A DNA stretch of 64,000 nt from Alphaproteobacteria bacterium (lineage in GTDB: Bacteria > Pseudomonadota > Alphaproteobacteria > Rickettsiales > SXRF01), in the NCBI GenBank assembly GCA_025362975.1, contig JANYES010000013.1:53303-117302 (forward strand). Reading direction: 5' to 3'. Positions 1 through 9,354 of the stretch are shown in pieces; the stretch's first letter is position 1, and every line of letters starts with the position of its first letter. The position numbers and the translations under genes are program-made. Below the pieces are notes generated by a model, which had not been told where the DNA came from, made no database searches, and saw nothing but the letters and a program-made list of their open reading frames with translations.

Positions 1-1467
1 GCCCCTAAAGGCGAAACCACGGTCGATATCTCCAAAGAGCCATTCACCGACGATGGGGTGCTCATCAATTCCGAGTTCTTAAACACCCTGACCGTCCCCG
101 AAGCCAAGCAGCAAATTGTCGTCGAGATGGAAAAAAAAGGCGTCGCCACCCCCAAGATCAATTACCGCCTCCGCGACTGGGGCGTGTCCCGCCAGCGCTA
201 CTGGGGTTGCCCCATCCCGATCATCTATTGCGACGCTTGCGGCGCCGTCCCGGTCCCTGAGCAAGACCTCCCCGTCGCATTACCGAAGGATATCAGCTTC
301 GATAAGCCCGGAAACCCCCTCGACCACCACCCAACGTGGAAACACGTCTCCTGCCCCCATTGCAAAGCCAAAGCGCGCCGGGAAACCGATACATTCGACA
401 CTTTCTTCGAATCCAGCTGGTATTTCGCCCGCTATACCTCCCCCCACGCAAGCATCCCCTTCGACCCCAAAGCCCTCCAATACTGGATGCCCAAAGGCCA
501 GACCGTCGATTGCTATATCGGCGGCATCGAACACGCCGTGCTTCACCTGCTCTACTCCCGCTTCTTCTCCCGGGCCCTCAACAAATGCGGCCTCGTCGAT
601 TTCACCGAACCGTTCGTCCGTCTGGAAACGCAGGGCATGATCTGCCACGAAACTTACAAGGATGCAGACGGTAAATGGCTCTCCCCCGATGACATCGCCG
701 CCAGCGAAGACGGCACGTTCACCGAAATCAAAACTGGCGAGCCGGTCACCGTCGGCCGCTCCGAAAAAATGAGCAAGTCAAAAAAGAACACCGTTGACCC
801 GCGCGCCATGATCGAAACCTACGGCGCCGACGCAGCGCGCCTGTTCATGCTTTCCGACTCCCCGCCCGAGCGCGACCTCGAATGGACCGACGCAGGCATC
901 GAAGGCGCGTGGCGTTATTTGAACCGCTTGTGGAAACTCGTGCTCACCAACCACGGTAAGGAAAAAACCCTCGCTGACGACGACGCCAAAGCCCTCGTGC
1001 TCAAAAAAATTACCCACAAAACCATCGCCGCCGTCACCGACGACATCGAGCGTTTCCATTTCAACAAAGCCATCGCCCGCATCCGCGAACTCACCAATCT
1101 GATGGAATCCACCAGCGAGTATTCCACCGCATTCGTCGAAGCCATCGACGCGGCTTTGCAACTGATCAACCCGTTCCTGCCCCATATCAGCGAAGAACTC
1201 TGGGCCCGCACGGGACACACCGACACACTCGCCAACCACCCGTGGCCGAAGGCCGACGCCTCGCTGCTCGTCGACGACAGCGTCAAGATCGCCGTGCAGG
1301 TCAACGGCAAGCTGCGCGCCACCATCGAGCTGCCCAAAGATATCGACCGCAAGCTCGCCGAAGAAAAAGTATTAGAGTTGCAGACGGTACGCGAAGCGCT
1401 TAAAGATAAAACCATCGACAAGGTCATCGTCGTGCCCAACAGGATCGTGAATGTCGTTGCAAAATAA
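1..1467 (+). CDS. leuS: Leucyl-tRNA synthetase, C-terminal part (5' end outside window)
   Basis: Charges tRNA-Leu with leucine in the cytoplasm. The reading frame is open from the first base, so the gene enters from the left and about 488 C-terminal residues are visible. The class I signature KMSKS lies at 766-780 and is intact. The catalytic core is recognisable before it (RDWGVSRQRYWGCPIP), followed by the helical anticodon-binding domain and the small C-terminal domain ending in VPNRIVNVVAK, all typical of bacterial LeuRS. The stop lies 17 bases inside the next gene, lptE, so the two are probably co-transcribed, and holA follows. The order leuS-lptE-holA is common in alphaproteobacteria. 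The identification is secure. Confidence 0.97.
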   Translation, partial: APKGETTVDISKEPFTDDGVLINSEFLNTLTVPEAKQQIVVEMEKKGVATPKINYRLRDWGVSRQRYWGCPIPIIYCDACGAVPVPEQDLPVALPKDISFDKPGNPLDHHPTWKHVSCPHCKAKARRETDTFDTFFESSWYFARYTSPHASIPFDPKALQYWMPKGQTVDCYIGGIEHAVLHLLYSRFFSRALNKCGLVDFTEPFVRLETQGMICHETYKDADGKWLSPDDIAASEDGTFTEIKTGEPVTVGRSEKMSKSKKNTVDPRAMIETYGADAARLFMLSDSPPERDLEWTDAGIEGAWRYLNRLWKLVLTNHGKEKTLADDDAKALVLKKITHKTIAAVTDDIERFHFNKAIARIRELTNLMESTSEYSTAFVEAIDAALQLINPFLPHISEELWARTGHTDTLANHPWPKADASLLVDDSVKIAVQVNGKLRATIELPKDIDRKLAEEKVLELQTVREALKDKTIDKVIVVPNRIVNVVAK

Positions 1468-2077
1468 GAAATCGTTCCGCATCCTACTGGCAGCCCTTGC
1501 CCCCCTGCTCCTTGCTGGCTGCGGATTCCAGCCGCTTTATGCGCAGAAGCCCGCAGGCGATGTGTCGAAGATTTTCGCCGGTGTTAAAATCGATTCCATC
1601 CCGGGCCGCGATGGCCAGCAGATGAAAGCCGCCCTGGAAGACAAGCTAAATCCCGGCGGCGCAATACCGACCAATCCGGCCTACCGTTTAAGCGTCACGC
1701 TTAAAACCTCGGTCGTGCCCATCGGCGTCGCCCGCGACGGCACCATTTCGCGTTACAACGCCTACCTCACATCGCATTACACGCTCTACCGCAACGCCGA
1801 CAGCAAAGCCATCACCGCAGGCGATTTGTCCTACGTCAACAGCTACAACAACCTCACCAACGAATACTATTCCACCTACGTCTCAGAGCAGGACGCATAC
1901 AAGCGCAACATCGTCGAAATGGCTGAGCTGTACCGCGACCGCCTGACCGCCTATCTCGACGCCGGCGCCCCCGACGAAAACCCGAAAGTCACCACCGATA
2001 CGCACGGCCCCGTCCCCTACACCCCGACGCTCTTCAACGAACTTCCCGGCATCACCACCACCAACCATCCGCGCTGA
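1451..2077 (+). CDS. lptE: LPS-assembly lipoprotein LptE
   Basis: Predicted outer-membrane lipoprotein that plugs the LptD barrel and helps insert lipopolysaccharide into the outer leaflet. The 208-residue product begins with a basic stretch and a hydrophobic segment ending in the lipobox LAGC (residues 21-24), followed by the GFQPLYA motif seen in LptE proteins. The rest is a mixed alpha/beta domain of the usual length. The start overlaps the end of leuS and the stop is one base before holA, the familiar leuS-lptE-holA arrangement. LptE sequences diverge strongly, so the call rests on the lipobox, motif, size and context together. Confidence 0.88.
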   Translation: MSLQNKKSFRILLAALAPLLLAGCGFQPLYAQKPAGDVSKIFAGVKIDSIPGRDGQQMKAALEDKLNPGGAIPTNPAYRLSVTLKTSVVPIGVARDGTISRYNAYLTSHYTLYRNADSKAITAGDLSYVNSYNNLTNEYYSTYVSEQDAYKRNIVEMAELYRDRLTAYLDAGAPDENPKVTTDTHGPVPYTPTLFNELPGITTTNHPR

Positions 2078-2078
2078 T

Positions 2079-3092
2079 ATGAAAATCGCGGCCAAAATAG
2101 TTGAAGCCTACATTAAAAAACCCGACGCGGACCATCGCGCCGTGCTTCTGTATGGCCCGGATTCCGGGCTTGTGCGCGAACGCTCGAAAAAAATTGCAGC
2201 GGCCTTTTTAGATAATAATAAAGACCCGTTCGCCCTGTCGGAAATCACCGAATCGCGCATCCTCGAAGACAACGCCTTACTGGCCGACGAACTCTCCGCC
2301 ATTTCCATGATGGCGCCTAAGCGCGTGGTAATGATTCGCGTCAGCGGAGACAAGCTTTCGCGCGTTATCGAAGAGGCAAGTTCATGCTTCAATAAAGACG
2401 TGCTCCTCATCATCAGCGCCGACGAGCTTTCCACCCGCTCCGCCATCCGCGTCTGGTTTGAAAAAATCACTAATGGCGCCGCCATCGCCTGCTACCGTGA
2501 CGACATCCGCGACGTACAGGACGTGATCCGCAAAACCCTCGACGCCGCCGGTGTGCGCGCCGACCGCGACAGCATCGAATATCTCTCACAGCAACTCGGC
2601 AACGACCGCTACGTGACCTATCACGAACTCGAAAAGCTCATCACCTACGCCGGAGAACGCAAAAGCATCGAGCTGAAAGATGTGCAAGCACTGGTCGATT
2701 ACAACCGCGAAATCAGCTTTGACGACCTTGTAAACGCCGTTGCCGACCGCAACCTTCCCCAGCTCGAAAAAACCCTCACCATCATGCTGCGCGAAGGCAC
2801 CGCCCCGGTGGCGTATCTGCGCGCCCTACAGCGTTATTTCAACCGCCTCTATTCCATCCGCGCGCAGATGGCCAACGGCGCCAGCGCCGATCAGGTGATT
2901 TCCAATTTGCGCCCCCCGGTGTTTTTTAAACAGGTGCCCATCCTCACCCGCCACGTACAAAGCTGGACTGCACCGAACATCACAAAAGCCCTGAAAATGC
3001 TGGTCAACGCCGAGCTGGCGTGTAAAATCTCCGACCTTCCGATCGTCCCCGGCAGCAGCCGTTTTTTATTACAGATTACGCAGATTCGCTGA
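2079..3092 (+). CDS. holA: DNA polymerase III subunit delta
   Basis: The delta subunit is the wrench of the clamp loader that opens the beta clamp during replication. The 337-residue product has the family pattern: an N-terminal AAA+-like fold (LLYGPDSGLVRERSKKI), no functional Walker A as expected for delta, a middle lid domain, and the C-terminal helical collar (APVAYLRALQRYFNRLY). The ATG lies one base after the lptE stop, so the gene is almost certainly translated from the same message. Length and order match alphaproteobacterial holA. Confidence 0.93.
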   Translation: MKIAAKIVEAYIKKPDADHRAVLLYGPDSGLVRERSKKIAAAFLDNNKDPFALSEITESRILEDNALLADELSAISMMAPKRVVMIRVSGDKLSRVIEEASSCFNKDVLLIISADELSTRSAIRVWFEKITNGAAIACYRDDIRDVQDVIRKTLDAAGVRADRDSIEYLSQQLGNDRYVTYHELEKLITYAGERKSIELKDVQALVDYNREISFDDLVNAVADRNLPQLEKTLTIMLREGTAPVAYLRALQRYFNRLYSIRAQMANGASADQVISNLRPPVFFKQVPILTRHVQSWTAPNITKALKMLVNAELACKISDLPIVPGSSRFLLQITQIR

Positions 3093-3130
3093 TCAGCGCG
3101 ACGCGGCTTTAGAATAAAACAAAGTTCGCT

Positions 3131-3637
3131 TCAGCTCTTTCCGGTGTCAAGTAATACGCACCCAGACGATCCAACTACTTTCGCGTAGTATTGCTCAACG
3201 GTGTAACATTCTTATAATGTCTCTAGCTCGGCAAGTGTAGGCTTCATGAGAAATGTAGTGGGCTTCACCGCAGGCGAACTACCGATCATCAGGCAGCGAC
3301 CGATACTATAACACGCGCGTCGGATGCGCCTGTTTCTGGCTTATATCAACTTGATAACCTGCCGAGCCGTAGCCACATAGGGACACAAGGTTTTTGTATT
3401 CCGAAGGAAGCAACAGAGTCAGCGAAGATAAATACACCTTTTGGAGTGCTGCCATATTCAGCGCGATTCCATCATCGCGATAGCCATTGAACATCTGCCA
3501 CAAAAATTTAGGAAAAACGGGGCCGTATCGTTTTCCTACATGTGGATTGCCAACCTGCTTTTATCTCGCAAACCGTCCAGTTCCGCTTCGACCGTTTTGC
3601 TTCTGGAAAGTATTTTTTTGAGTTTTTTACCTTCCAT
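3131..3637 (-). pseudogene. Decayed gene of unknown function between holA and parB
   Basis: This 0.5-kb gap between the convergent holA and parB ends shows protein-like reading on the minus strand broken across frames. A start with a plausible ribosome site at 3637 opens a 33-residue piece (MEGKKLKKILSR...). A second frame then reads GNPHVGKRYGPVF...LWQMFNGYRDDGIALNM down to a stop at 3306. A third frame continues to about 3131 with an internal stop and ends VVGSSGCVLLDTGKS. The middle piece faintly resembles DUF2971-type proteins (tryptophan followed by a D-G-hydrophobic motif), but I would not name it. No RNA gene or clear terminator was seen here. Confidence 0.35.
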
Positions 3638-3655
3638 CAGCTCACCTGTTTTAGC

Positions 3656-4594
3656 TTATAACGTATCTCCCAACCGGCGCAGGATTTCATCGAGCTGCGA
3701 CAATGAATCATAAGCAATTACGATATCGCCATTCTGCCCGCGGTCATTGATGCTCACGCGAAGGCCAAGGTTTTCCGAGAGCGTTTCTTCCAGTGCAATG
3801 ATATCAGGGTCCTTGTTAACAGGTGTTTTATAACCCCCGTTTGACTGTTTGGCCGGGCCGCGCGGCCTCTCGCGTTTTTCCACGCCTTGCGCATCGCGGC
3901 TCACCTGTTCAACCTGACGAACATTTAAGCCTTTACGGACGATATCGCGGGCCAGTTCAACGGCATTCGGTACACCGATCAACGCGCGGGCATGGCCCAT
4001 CGAAAGTTCGTTTTTCTCCAGCATATCGCGGATTTCATCCGGCAGGGACAGCAGACGCAGCAGGTTCGAAATATGGCTGCGGCTCTTGCCGATCGTTCCG
4101 GCCAGCTCTTCCTGAGTGTAATCGAATTCTTCGATCAGGCGCTGGTAGCCATTGGCTTCTTCAATTGGCGAAAGGTCCTGACGCTGGATGTTTTCGACGA
4201 TGGCAAGTTCGAGCGCTTGCTTGTCCGGAATTTCACGGATAATTACCGGCACTTCGTTGACGTATGCTAACTGCGCTGCCCTCCAACGGCGTTCGCCGGC
4301 AACGATTTCATACTTGCCTTTATGCTTCGGCGACGAACGCACGATGATTGGCTGCATGATACCGTTCTTGCGGATCGATTCCGATAATTCGCGAAGCCCT
4401 TCTTCGCTGAACTGCGTGCGAGGCTGGTATTTGCCGGAATGCATTTGTTCCACCAGAAGCGTCTGGTAGCCGGTCGCCGGAGCCGCGTCAGCGGATGCTG
4501 CTTTGGACTTCATCGCCGAAATCGGCGCTGGGGCGTTTTCCGAAATTAAAGCAGAAAGGCCTTTGCCGAGGCCGCGTTGGGTAATGGTAGCCAT
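3656..4594 (-). CDS. parB: Chromosome-partitioning protein ParB
   Basis: ParB binds parS sites near the origin, spreads as a CTP-dependent clamp and works with ParA to segregate the chromosome. The 312-residue product shows the conserved N-terminal GLGKGLSALI, the CTP-binding/ParB box (VAGERRWRAAQLA), the central helix-turn-helix (GTIGKSRSHISNLLRLL) and a C-terminal dimerisation region. The ATG is preceded by AGGAG at good spacing. It lies 12 bases after parA, and near-consensus parS sites are found within 3 kb, in rsmG and mnmG. Length and context are standard. Confidence 0.97.
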   Translation of the reverse strand: MATITQRGLGKGLSALISENAPAPISAMKSKAASADAAPATGYQTLLVEQMHSGKYQPRTQFSEEGLRELSESIRKNGIMQPIIVRSSPKHKGKYEIVAGERRWRAAQLAYVNEVPVIIREIPDKQALELAIVENIQRQDLSPIEEANGYQRLIEEFDYTQEELAGTIGKSRSHISNLLRLLSLPDEIRDMLEKNELSMGHARALIGVPNAVELARDIVRKGLNVRQVEQVSRDAQGVEKRERPRGPAKQSNGGYKTPVNKDPDIIALEETLSENLGLRVSINDRGQNGDIVIAYDSLSQLDEILRRLGDTL

Positions 4595-4606
4595 AATCGT
4601 CTCCTG

Positions 4607-5455
4607 TTATGCGGCGGTAAGTTCTTTGTCTTTTTTGAGCTGGCGTTCACGTTTGAGCAATTCGCTGGCCATCTGGATATAGGCTTTCGACCCGGCACAA
4701 TGCATGTCGTAGATCAGGGCGGGCTTGCCATGTGACGGTGCTTCCGACATACGCACGTTCCTCGGAATGACCGATTGATACACGCGTTCCCCGAAATACT
4801 GGCGGACATCGTTTTCGATCTGTTCAGTGAATTTATTCCGCTTATCATACATGGTAAGTACAATGCCCTGAATGGAAAGTTCAGGATTGAGGTTGGCGCG
4901 AACGAGCTCGACGGTACGCATCAAATGGCTCAACCCTTCGAGGGCATAGAACTCGCATTGTAGGGGAATCAACACCGCGTCAGATGCGACCAGCGCGTTG
5001 AGGGTCAATAAGCCCAGCGACGGTGGGCAATCGATAAGGATATAATCATAGTCGCCGACAGCACCTTCTAAAGCGTCCTTCAAGCGATACTCACGTTTCA
5101 TCAAACTGACCATCTCAATTTCGGCCCCCGACAGGTCGATGGTAGCCGGAACGATATACAAGCCCGGGACAGCCGCTGCCTGAGTTGCATCAGCCAGCGA
5201 AACATCATTCAGGATAAGGTCATAGGAGGTAACTTCCCTCTGTGTATTCTCGACACCGACGCCGGTGCTGGCATTGCCTTGCGGATCAAAATCGATGATC
5301 AATACTTTCTTATTAACGGCAGCCAGGGCAGTCGCTAGATTCACGGTGGTAGTAGTTTTACCCACGCCACCCTTCTGGTTGACGATGGATAAAATTCTTG
5401 GGGTTTTTTCGTTGGATGTGAGGGTTGGAGTTTTTGACTTTTTGGTGGTCGTCAT
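4607..5455 (-). CDS. parA: Chromosome-partitioning ATPase ParA (Soj)
   Basis: ParA is the MinD/ParA-family ATPase that binds DNA non-specifically and moves ParB-parS complexes. The 282-residue product has the deviant Walker A KGGVGKTT at residues 28-35, the Walker B-like region DYDYILIDCPPSLG, and the conserved LVPLQ-type segment (VLIPLQCEFYALEG). An N-terminal tail of about 20 residues rich in K/T precedes the core. A clear AGGAG precedes the ATG. It sits between rsmG and parB, all read leftwards, probably as one operon with mnmG. Confidence 0.97.
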   Translation of the reverse strand: MTTTKKSKTPTLTSNEKTPRILSIVNQKGGVGKTTTTVNLATALAAVNKKVLIIDFDPQGNASTGVGVENTQREVTSYDLILNDVSLADATQAAAVPGLYIVPATIDLSGAEIEMVSLMKREYRLKDALEGAVGDYDYILIDCPPSLGLLTLNALVASDAVLIPLQCEFYALEGLSHLMRTVELVRANLNPELSIQGIVLTMYDKRNKFTEQIENDVRQYFGERVYQSVIPRNVRMSEAPSHGKPALIYDMHCAGSKAYIQMASELLKRERQLKKDKELTAA

Positions 5456-5467
5456 ACCGTCTCCTAT

Positions 5468-6076
5468 TCACTTTGGGCTGAGATGCTCCACTTTCACGAG
5501 TGTACCCTGAGCATCGGTAACGCTTGGGTATGAAGTATAGTCAAACAACCAATCACCATTGGCGTCAAGAATTTCTTTCGAATAATTTTTGCCCTTATGG
5601 AAGTAACAAATGGTTTCACGTGAAACATATGTCGACGCGTAAGAAAATAATTCACTGAGTGAACTACACGCCCGTGAATAAATTATCGACACATTTTGGA
5701 TAGAAGCTCGTTCAATACGTTGATGATGAATCGTCACTTTGGTATTAGTAATGCGGGCGACTTCTCTAAGGAACATCACTTTCTTCATATCACTTTCAAT
5801 TAAATGCATGTCCCCTGCCCCCGCAATTGCCAGAACCATCCCCGGGAATCCTGCCCCAGTGCCAAAATCAACGGCACGGGCGTTGAGGTCATTTATATAA
5901 GGGAGTAATTGCAGCGAATCAATGAAATGCCTGTGCCAAGAATCCGATACCGTGTCCGGTCCGATCAGATTGATTTTAGTTTGCCACTTGAGGAGTAGAT
6001 CTTGATATGCTTTCAATCGTTCGTACGTTTCACGTGAAACACCGGCAACAGTTTGGAGGTCTTTAAACTCGTCCAC
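5468..6076 (-). CDS. rsmG: 16S rRNA (guanine-N7) methyltransferase RsmG (GidB)
   Basis: RsmG methylates N7 of G527 in 16S rRNA using S-adenosylmethionine. The 202-residue product carries the SAM-binding loop DFGTGAGFPGMVLA, followed by the acidic end of strand 2 (HLIESDMKK) and the conserved region around SRACSSL. The start is 3 bases beyond the mnmG stop, so translation is probably coupled. The gene contains two one-mismatch parS sites, both falling on VSRET codons, a coding signature often left by parS in gidB and gidA genes. Confidence 0.95.
   Translation of the reverse strand: MDEFKDLQTVAGVSRETYERLKAYQDLLLKWQTKINLIGPDTVSDSWHRHFIDSLQLLPYINDLNARAVDFGTGAGFPGMVLAIAGAGDMHLIESDMKKVMFLREVARITNTKVTIHHQRIERASIQNVSIIYSRACSSLSELFSYASTYVSRETICYFHKGKNYSKEILDANGDWLFDYTSYPSVTDAQGTLVKVEHLSPK
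5612..5627. promoter_or_regulatory. parS site, one mismatch
   Basis: The 16-mer GGTTTCACGTGAAACA differs from the universal parS palindrome TGTTTCACGTGAAACA at the first base only. It lies inside rsmG, about 1 kb from parB, and is one of three such sites within 1 kb. It should nucleate ParB loading. Confidence 0.85.
6026..6041. promoter_or_regulatory. parS site, one mismatch
   Basis: The 16-mer CGTTTCACGTGAAACA differs from consensus parS at the first base only. It lies near the 5' end of rsmG, in the codons for VSRET. It is the second of a cluster of three sites. Confidence 0.85.
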
Positions 6077-6078
6077 GA

Positions 6079-7941
6079 CTACGCCGATTTCTTATAATCG
6101 GAACGTTTAATATGGGCCATCAGTGTAATAATCGACGCGGGTGTCACACCCTGAATACGGCTCGCCGCACCGATGGTTGCGGGTTGGATGCGTTTCAATT
6201 TCGTTTTGATTTCAGTTGATAGCGATGGCAAACGGTCGTAGTCAAGGCCTTCCGGAATAAGCATTTCCTCTTCCTTTTTGAAACTGGCGATGTCCATTTC
6301 CTGCCGTTCTAAATAGCTTGAATAAAGCACCTCTGTCTTAAGATCTTCGACAACTGAAGCTGGGATTGACGCCATCTCGGGCCAGATCTGACAGAGTGCT
6401 TCGAAACGGATACCGCTGTAATTAAGTAGCTCATATGCGGTTCGGCGAATGCCGTCCATGTTGATGGCCAGATTATAGTGTTTGGCTTCGTTCGGGGTCA
6501 GCGATTTTCGTTTGAGTGTTTCACGTGAAACATCGACCAGATGTTTTTTGTCCACAAATACCTTATGGCGTTCAGAGGAAATACATCCGACCGATCTTCC
6601 CTTTTCGGTAAGGCGCATGTCGGCATTGTCGGCTCGCAGACTCAGCCGATATTCTGAACGTGAGGTGAACATACGGTACGGTTCGTTGGCACCGAGGGTA
6701 ATTAGATCGTCGATCATCACGCCGATATATCCGTCCGAACGGTCTACAATAAAAGGCTTAGAACCGGCCGCAGAAAGCGCTGCGTTGATGCCCGCGATAC
6801 ATCCCTGCCCACCGGCCTCTTCGTAGCCTGTTGTGCCGTTTATCTGGCCTGCGAAGTAAAGTCCCCTCACCTTCTTTGTCTCCAGTGTCGGCTTAAGTTC
6901 GCGGGGGTCGACATAGTCGTATTCGATGGCATAGCCGGGGCGAATTATGCGGGCATTTTCCAAACCTGGGATGGTAGCTACCAGCGCTAATTGAACGTCT
7001 TCAGGTAGCGAGGTAGAGATGCCATTGGGGTAGACGGTGTCGTCGTCCAGACCCTCGGGTTCAAGGAAAATCTGGTGTTGCAAACGCTGGGCAAAGCGCA
7101 CGACCTTGTCTTCGATGGATGGGCAATAACGCGGACCGGTGCTTTCGATCTGACCGGAATACATCGGCGCGCGATGGATATTTTCGCGGATGATATCGTG
7201 GGTTTTCTGGTTGGTGTGGGTGATGTAACAGGAAATCTGTGGCACACTTACCTTGTCGGTCATATAGGAAAACGGGGTAGGCGGATTGTCGCCGGGCTGG
7301 GCTTCGAGTATAGACCAGTCGATGGTTTTACCGTCCATACGCGGAGGGGTTCCGGTCTTCAAACGGCCTACGTTGAAGGCAAGGCGTTTGAGGGTTTTGG
7401 ACAGGCCGATGGAAGGTTGTTCGCCCGCCCTGCCCGCCTTGATTTTGATCTCGCCGATATGGATCAGCCCATCGAGGAATGTGCCTGTGGTTAGCACGAC
7501 TTTACCGGCGCGAATGGTCTTGCCGGACTGAGTGGTGACGCCGCGGACTTCGCCGTCTTCGACGATCAAATCCTCGACTGAATCTTCGACGATGCTGAGA
7601 TTGGGGTAGTTAAACAGCACATCCTGCATGGCTTCGCGGTAGAGCTTGCGGTCGGCCTGCGCGCGCGGTCCGCGCACCGCGGGGCCTTTGCTGGCGTTGA
7701 GGATACGGTAGTGAATACCGGCGCGGTCGATAATGCGGCCCATAACGCCGTCCAGCGCGTCGATCTCACGCACCAGCGTACCTTTGGCGATGCCGCCGAT
7801 CGCCGGGTTGCACGACAACTCGCCGATGGTGGATGTCTTCTGCGTCACCAGCGCTGTTTTAGCGCCTATGCGCGCAGAACCAGCGGCGGCTTCGCAGCCT
7901 GCGTGCCCACCACCAATCACAATGACGTCGTAATCGAACAT
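6079..7941 (-). CDS. mnmG: tRNA uridine 5-carboxymethylaminomethyl modification enzyme MnmG (GidA)
   Basis: MnmG with MnmE installs the carboxymethylaminomethyl group on the wobble uridine of certain tRNAs, using FAD, methylene-tetrahydrofolate and glycine. The 620-residue product has the FAD-binding [10 protein letters not shown] at residues 10-19, the family signature [17 protein letters not shown] near residue 50, and the second signature [16 protein letters not shown] near residue 370. The C-terminal helical domain that contacts MnmE is complete. It stands 44 bases from mnmE and 3 from rsmG, all in the same direction. A perfect parS lies within its coding sequence. Confidence 0.98.
   Translation of the reverse strand: MFDYDVIVIGGGHAGCEAAAGSARIGAKTALVTQKTSTIGELSCNPAIGGIAKGTLVREIDALDGVMGRIIDRAGIHYRILNASKGPAVRGPRAQADRKLYREAMQDVLFNYPNLSIVEDSVEDLIVEDGEVRGVTTQSGKTIRAGKVVLTTGTFLDGLIHIGEIKIKAGRAGEQPSIGLSKTLKRLAFNVGRLKTGTPPRMDGKTIDWSILEAQPGDNPPTPFSYMTDKVSVPQISCYITHTNQKTHDIIRENIHRAPMYSGQIESTGPRYCPSIEDKVVRFAQRLQHQIFLEPEGLDDDTVYPNGISTSLPEDVQLALVATIPGLENARIIRPGYAIEYDYVDPRELKPTLETKKVRGLYFAGQINGTTGYEEAGGQGCIAGINAALSAAGSKPFIVDRSDGYIGVMIDDLITLGANEPYRMFTSRSEYRLSLRADNADMRLTEKGRSVGCISSERHKVFVDKKHLVDVSRETLKRKSLTPNEAKHYNLAINMDGIRRTAYELLNYSGIRFEALCQIWPEMASIPASVVEDLKTEVLYSSYLERQEMDIASFKKEEEMLIPEGLDYDRLPSLSTEIKTKLKRIQPATIGAASRIQGVTPASIITLMAHIKRSDYKKSA
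6517..6532. promoter_or_regulatory. parS site, perfect consensus
   Basis: TGTTTCACGTGAAACA matches the consensus parS palindrome at all 16 positions. It lies inside mnmG (codons for VSRET), about 2 kb from parB. With two one-mismatch sites in rsmG it marks this region as origin-proximal. Confidence 0.95.
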
Positions 7942-7984
7942 AATGCGTAAAACCTGATATTTTGCTTGGGCCTCGCGGGCCTTC

Positions 7985-9292
7985 TTATTTGCCGATACAA
8001 AAGCGGCTGAAGATGACGTCTAATACATCATCAACCGCGATTTTGCCAGTGATTTTGCCAATGGCGAGGCTGGCCTGGCGGAGTTCTTCGCAGCGCAGCT
8101 CCAACTCAGGTTTAGTATTTGAATTATCAATTGATTTAATGGATTGATGCAATAGCGCACGGTGGCGCTCACGAGTGATAAAGGCCGATTCATGGCCTGA
8201 ATAATAAGCAATAATGCGGGTTTCGATGGTTTTCAGCAGTGCGTCCACCCCCTCGCCCGTGAGTGTTGATATGGGCATATTGCCGTCAATGGGCAGTTTA
8301 CCGAGATCGGCTTTGTTGGCGACTGCGATGGCCCCCTCGCCCAGCTGCGCAAGGCTTGCGGCATCGGGCGGCACGCTGCTATCGAACACCACGAGTTTCA
8401 GGTAGGCGGACTCGGCCCGCTGCATAGCGCGGCGGATGCCTTCAGCCTCGATCTCGTCGTCGCTGGCGCGCAAACCTGCGGTGTCGATGAATACGACCGG
8501 GTATCCGGCGATGTCGAGATGGATTTCGATCAGGTCGCGCGTGGTCCCTGCGGTGGTTGAGACGATGGCCACGTCGCGGCGCGCGATAAGGTTCAGCAGG
8601 CTCGATTTGCCCGCGTTGGGCGCGCCAAGGATGACAACATTCAACCCATCGCGCAATCGTTCCCCTCGCCCTTCATCGTCGAGCATGCCAAGGATATTGC
8701 CCCGTAAACGCAGTAGATCGGCCTGTAGAGCATTAAGAACGCTCTCGGGTATGTCCTCGTCCGGGAAATCAATATAGGCCTCCAGAAGGCCTAAGCATTC
8801 TATGATGCCCACACGCAAGGATTCATACCCGGCACTGGCCTGCCCTTGCATCTGGCGCAGGGCTTGTTGCTTTTGCTGGGACGTTTCTGCATTGATAAGA
8901 TCGGCCAGACCCTCGGTTTCGAGCAAATCCATCTTGCCGTTCATGAAGGCGCGCCGCGCGAATTCTCCCGCCTCTGCCGGACGCAAACCCTCCATTGCCG
9001 ATAGCGTGGCCAGCATCTGGCGCATGACAGCGATGCTGCCGTGCAATTGACATTCGACAACGTCCTCGCCGGTGAAGCTGTGCGGCGCAGGAAAATACAG
9101 CGCAATACCACGGTCGATAATCTCGCCTTCGGGCGTTGAAAACGCCGCGTAATGCGCATGGCGCGGTATCACCTGCTGCAACCCACTTAAGGCAAATAAT
9201 GCCTGAAGCGCGTGCTGCCCCGACAGGCGCAGCACCGCCACGCCGGACTTTCCCGGCGGTGTAGCCAACGCGTAAATGGTTGTACTGGACAT
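7985..9292 (-). CDS. mnmE: tRNA modification GTPase MnmE (TrmE)
   Basis: Partner of MnmG in wobble-uridine modification. It binds the formyl/methylene-tetrahydrofolate cofactor and hydrolyses GTP to drive the reaction. Domains in order are the N-terminal TrmE fold beginning [15 protein letters not shown], a central helical domain, and an inserted G domain with G1 [10 protein letters not shown]3 DTAG and G4 NKAD. The protein ends in the conserved FCIGK with its catalytic cysteine. I chose the ATG at 9292 because family members start a few residues before the TIxALATPPG motif. The frame stays open to a TTG at 9331, which would add 13 unconserved residues. Confidence 0.96.
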   Translation of the reverse strand: MSSTTIYALATPPGKSGVAVLRLSGQHALQALFALSGLQQVIPRHAHYAAFSTPEGEIIDRGIALYFPAPHSFTGEDVVECQLHGSIAVMRQMLATLSAMEGLRPAEAGEFARRAFMNGKMDLLETEGLADLINAETSQQKQQALRQMQGQASAGYESLRVGIIECLGLLEAYIDFPDEDIPESVLNALQADLLRLRGNILGMLDDEGRGERLRDGLNVVILGAPNAGKSSLLNLIARRDVAIVSTTAGTTRDLIEIHLDIAGYPVVFIDTAGLRASDDEIEAEGIRRAMQRAESAYLKLVVFDSSVPPDAASLAQLGEGAIAVANKADLGKLPIDGNMPISTLTGEGVDALLKTIETRIIAYYSGHESAFITRERHRALLHQSIKSIDNSNTKPELELRCEELRQASLAIGKITGKIAVDDVLDVIFSRFCIGK

Positions 9293-9354
9293 CTGAGTTG
9301 CTCGCGCTAATGTTACCGGTCTTATAGTCAAAACCTTCGCAAAGGCAATGCAAT

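Noticed and set aside
9293..9331. Longer mnmE start at a TTG (9331)
   Set aside because: The added 13 residues are not family-like, and the ATG at 9292 lies just before the conserved [10 protein letters not shown].
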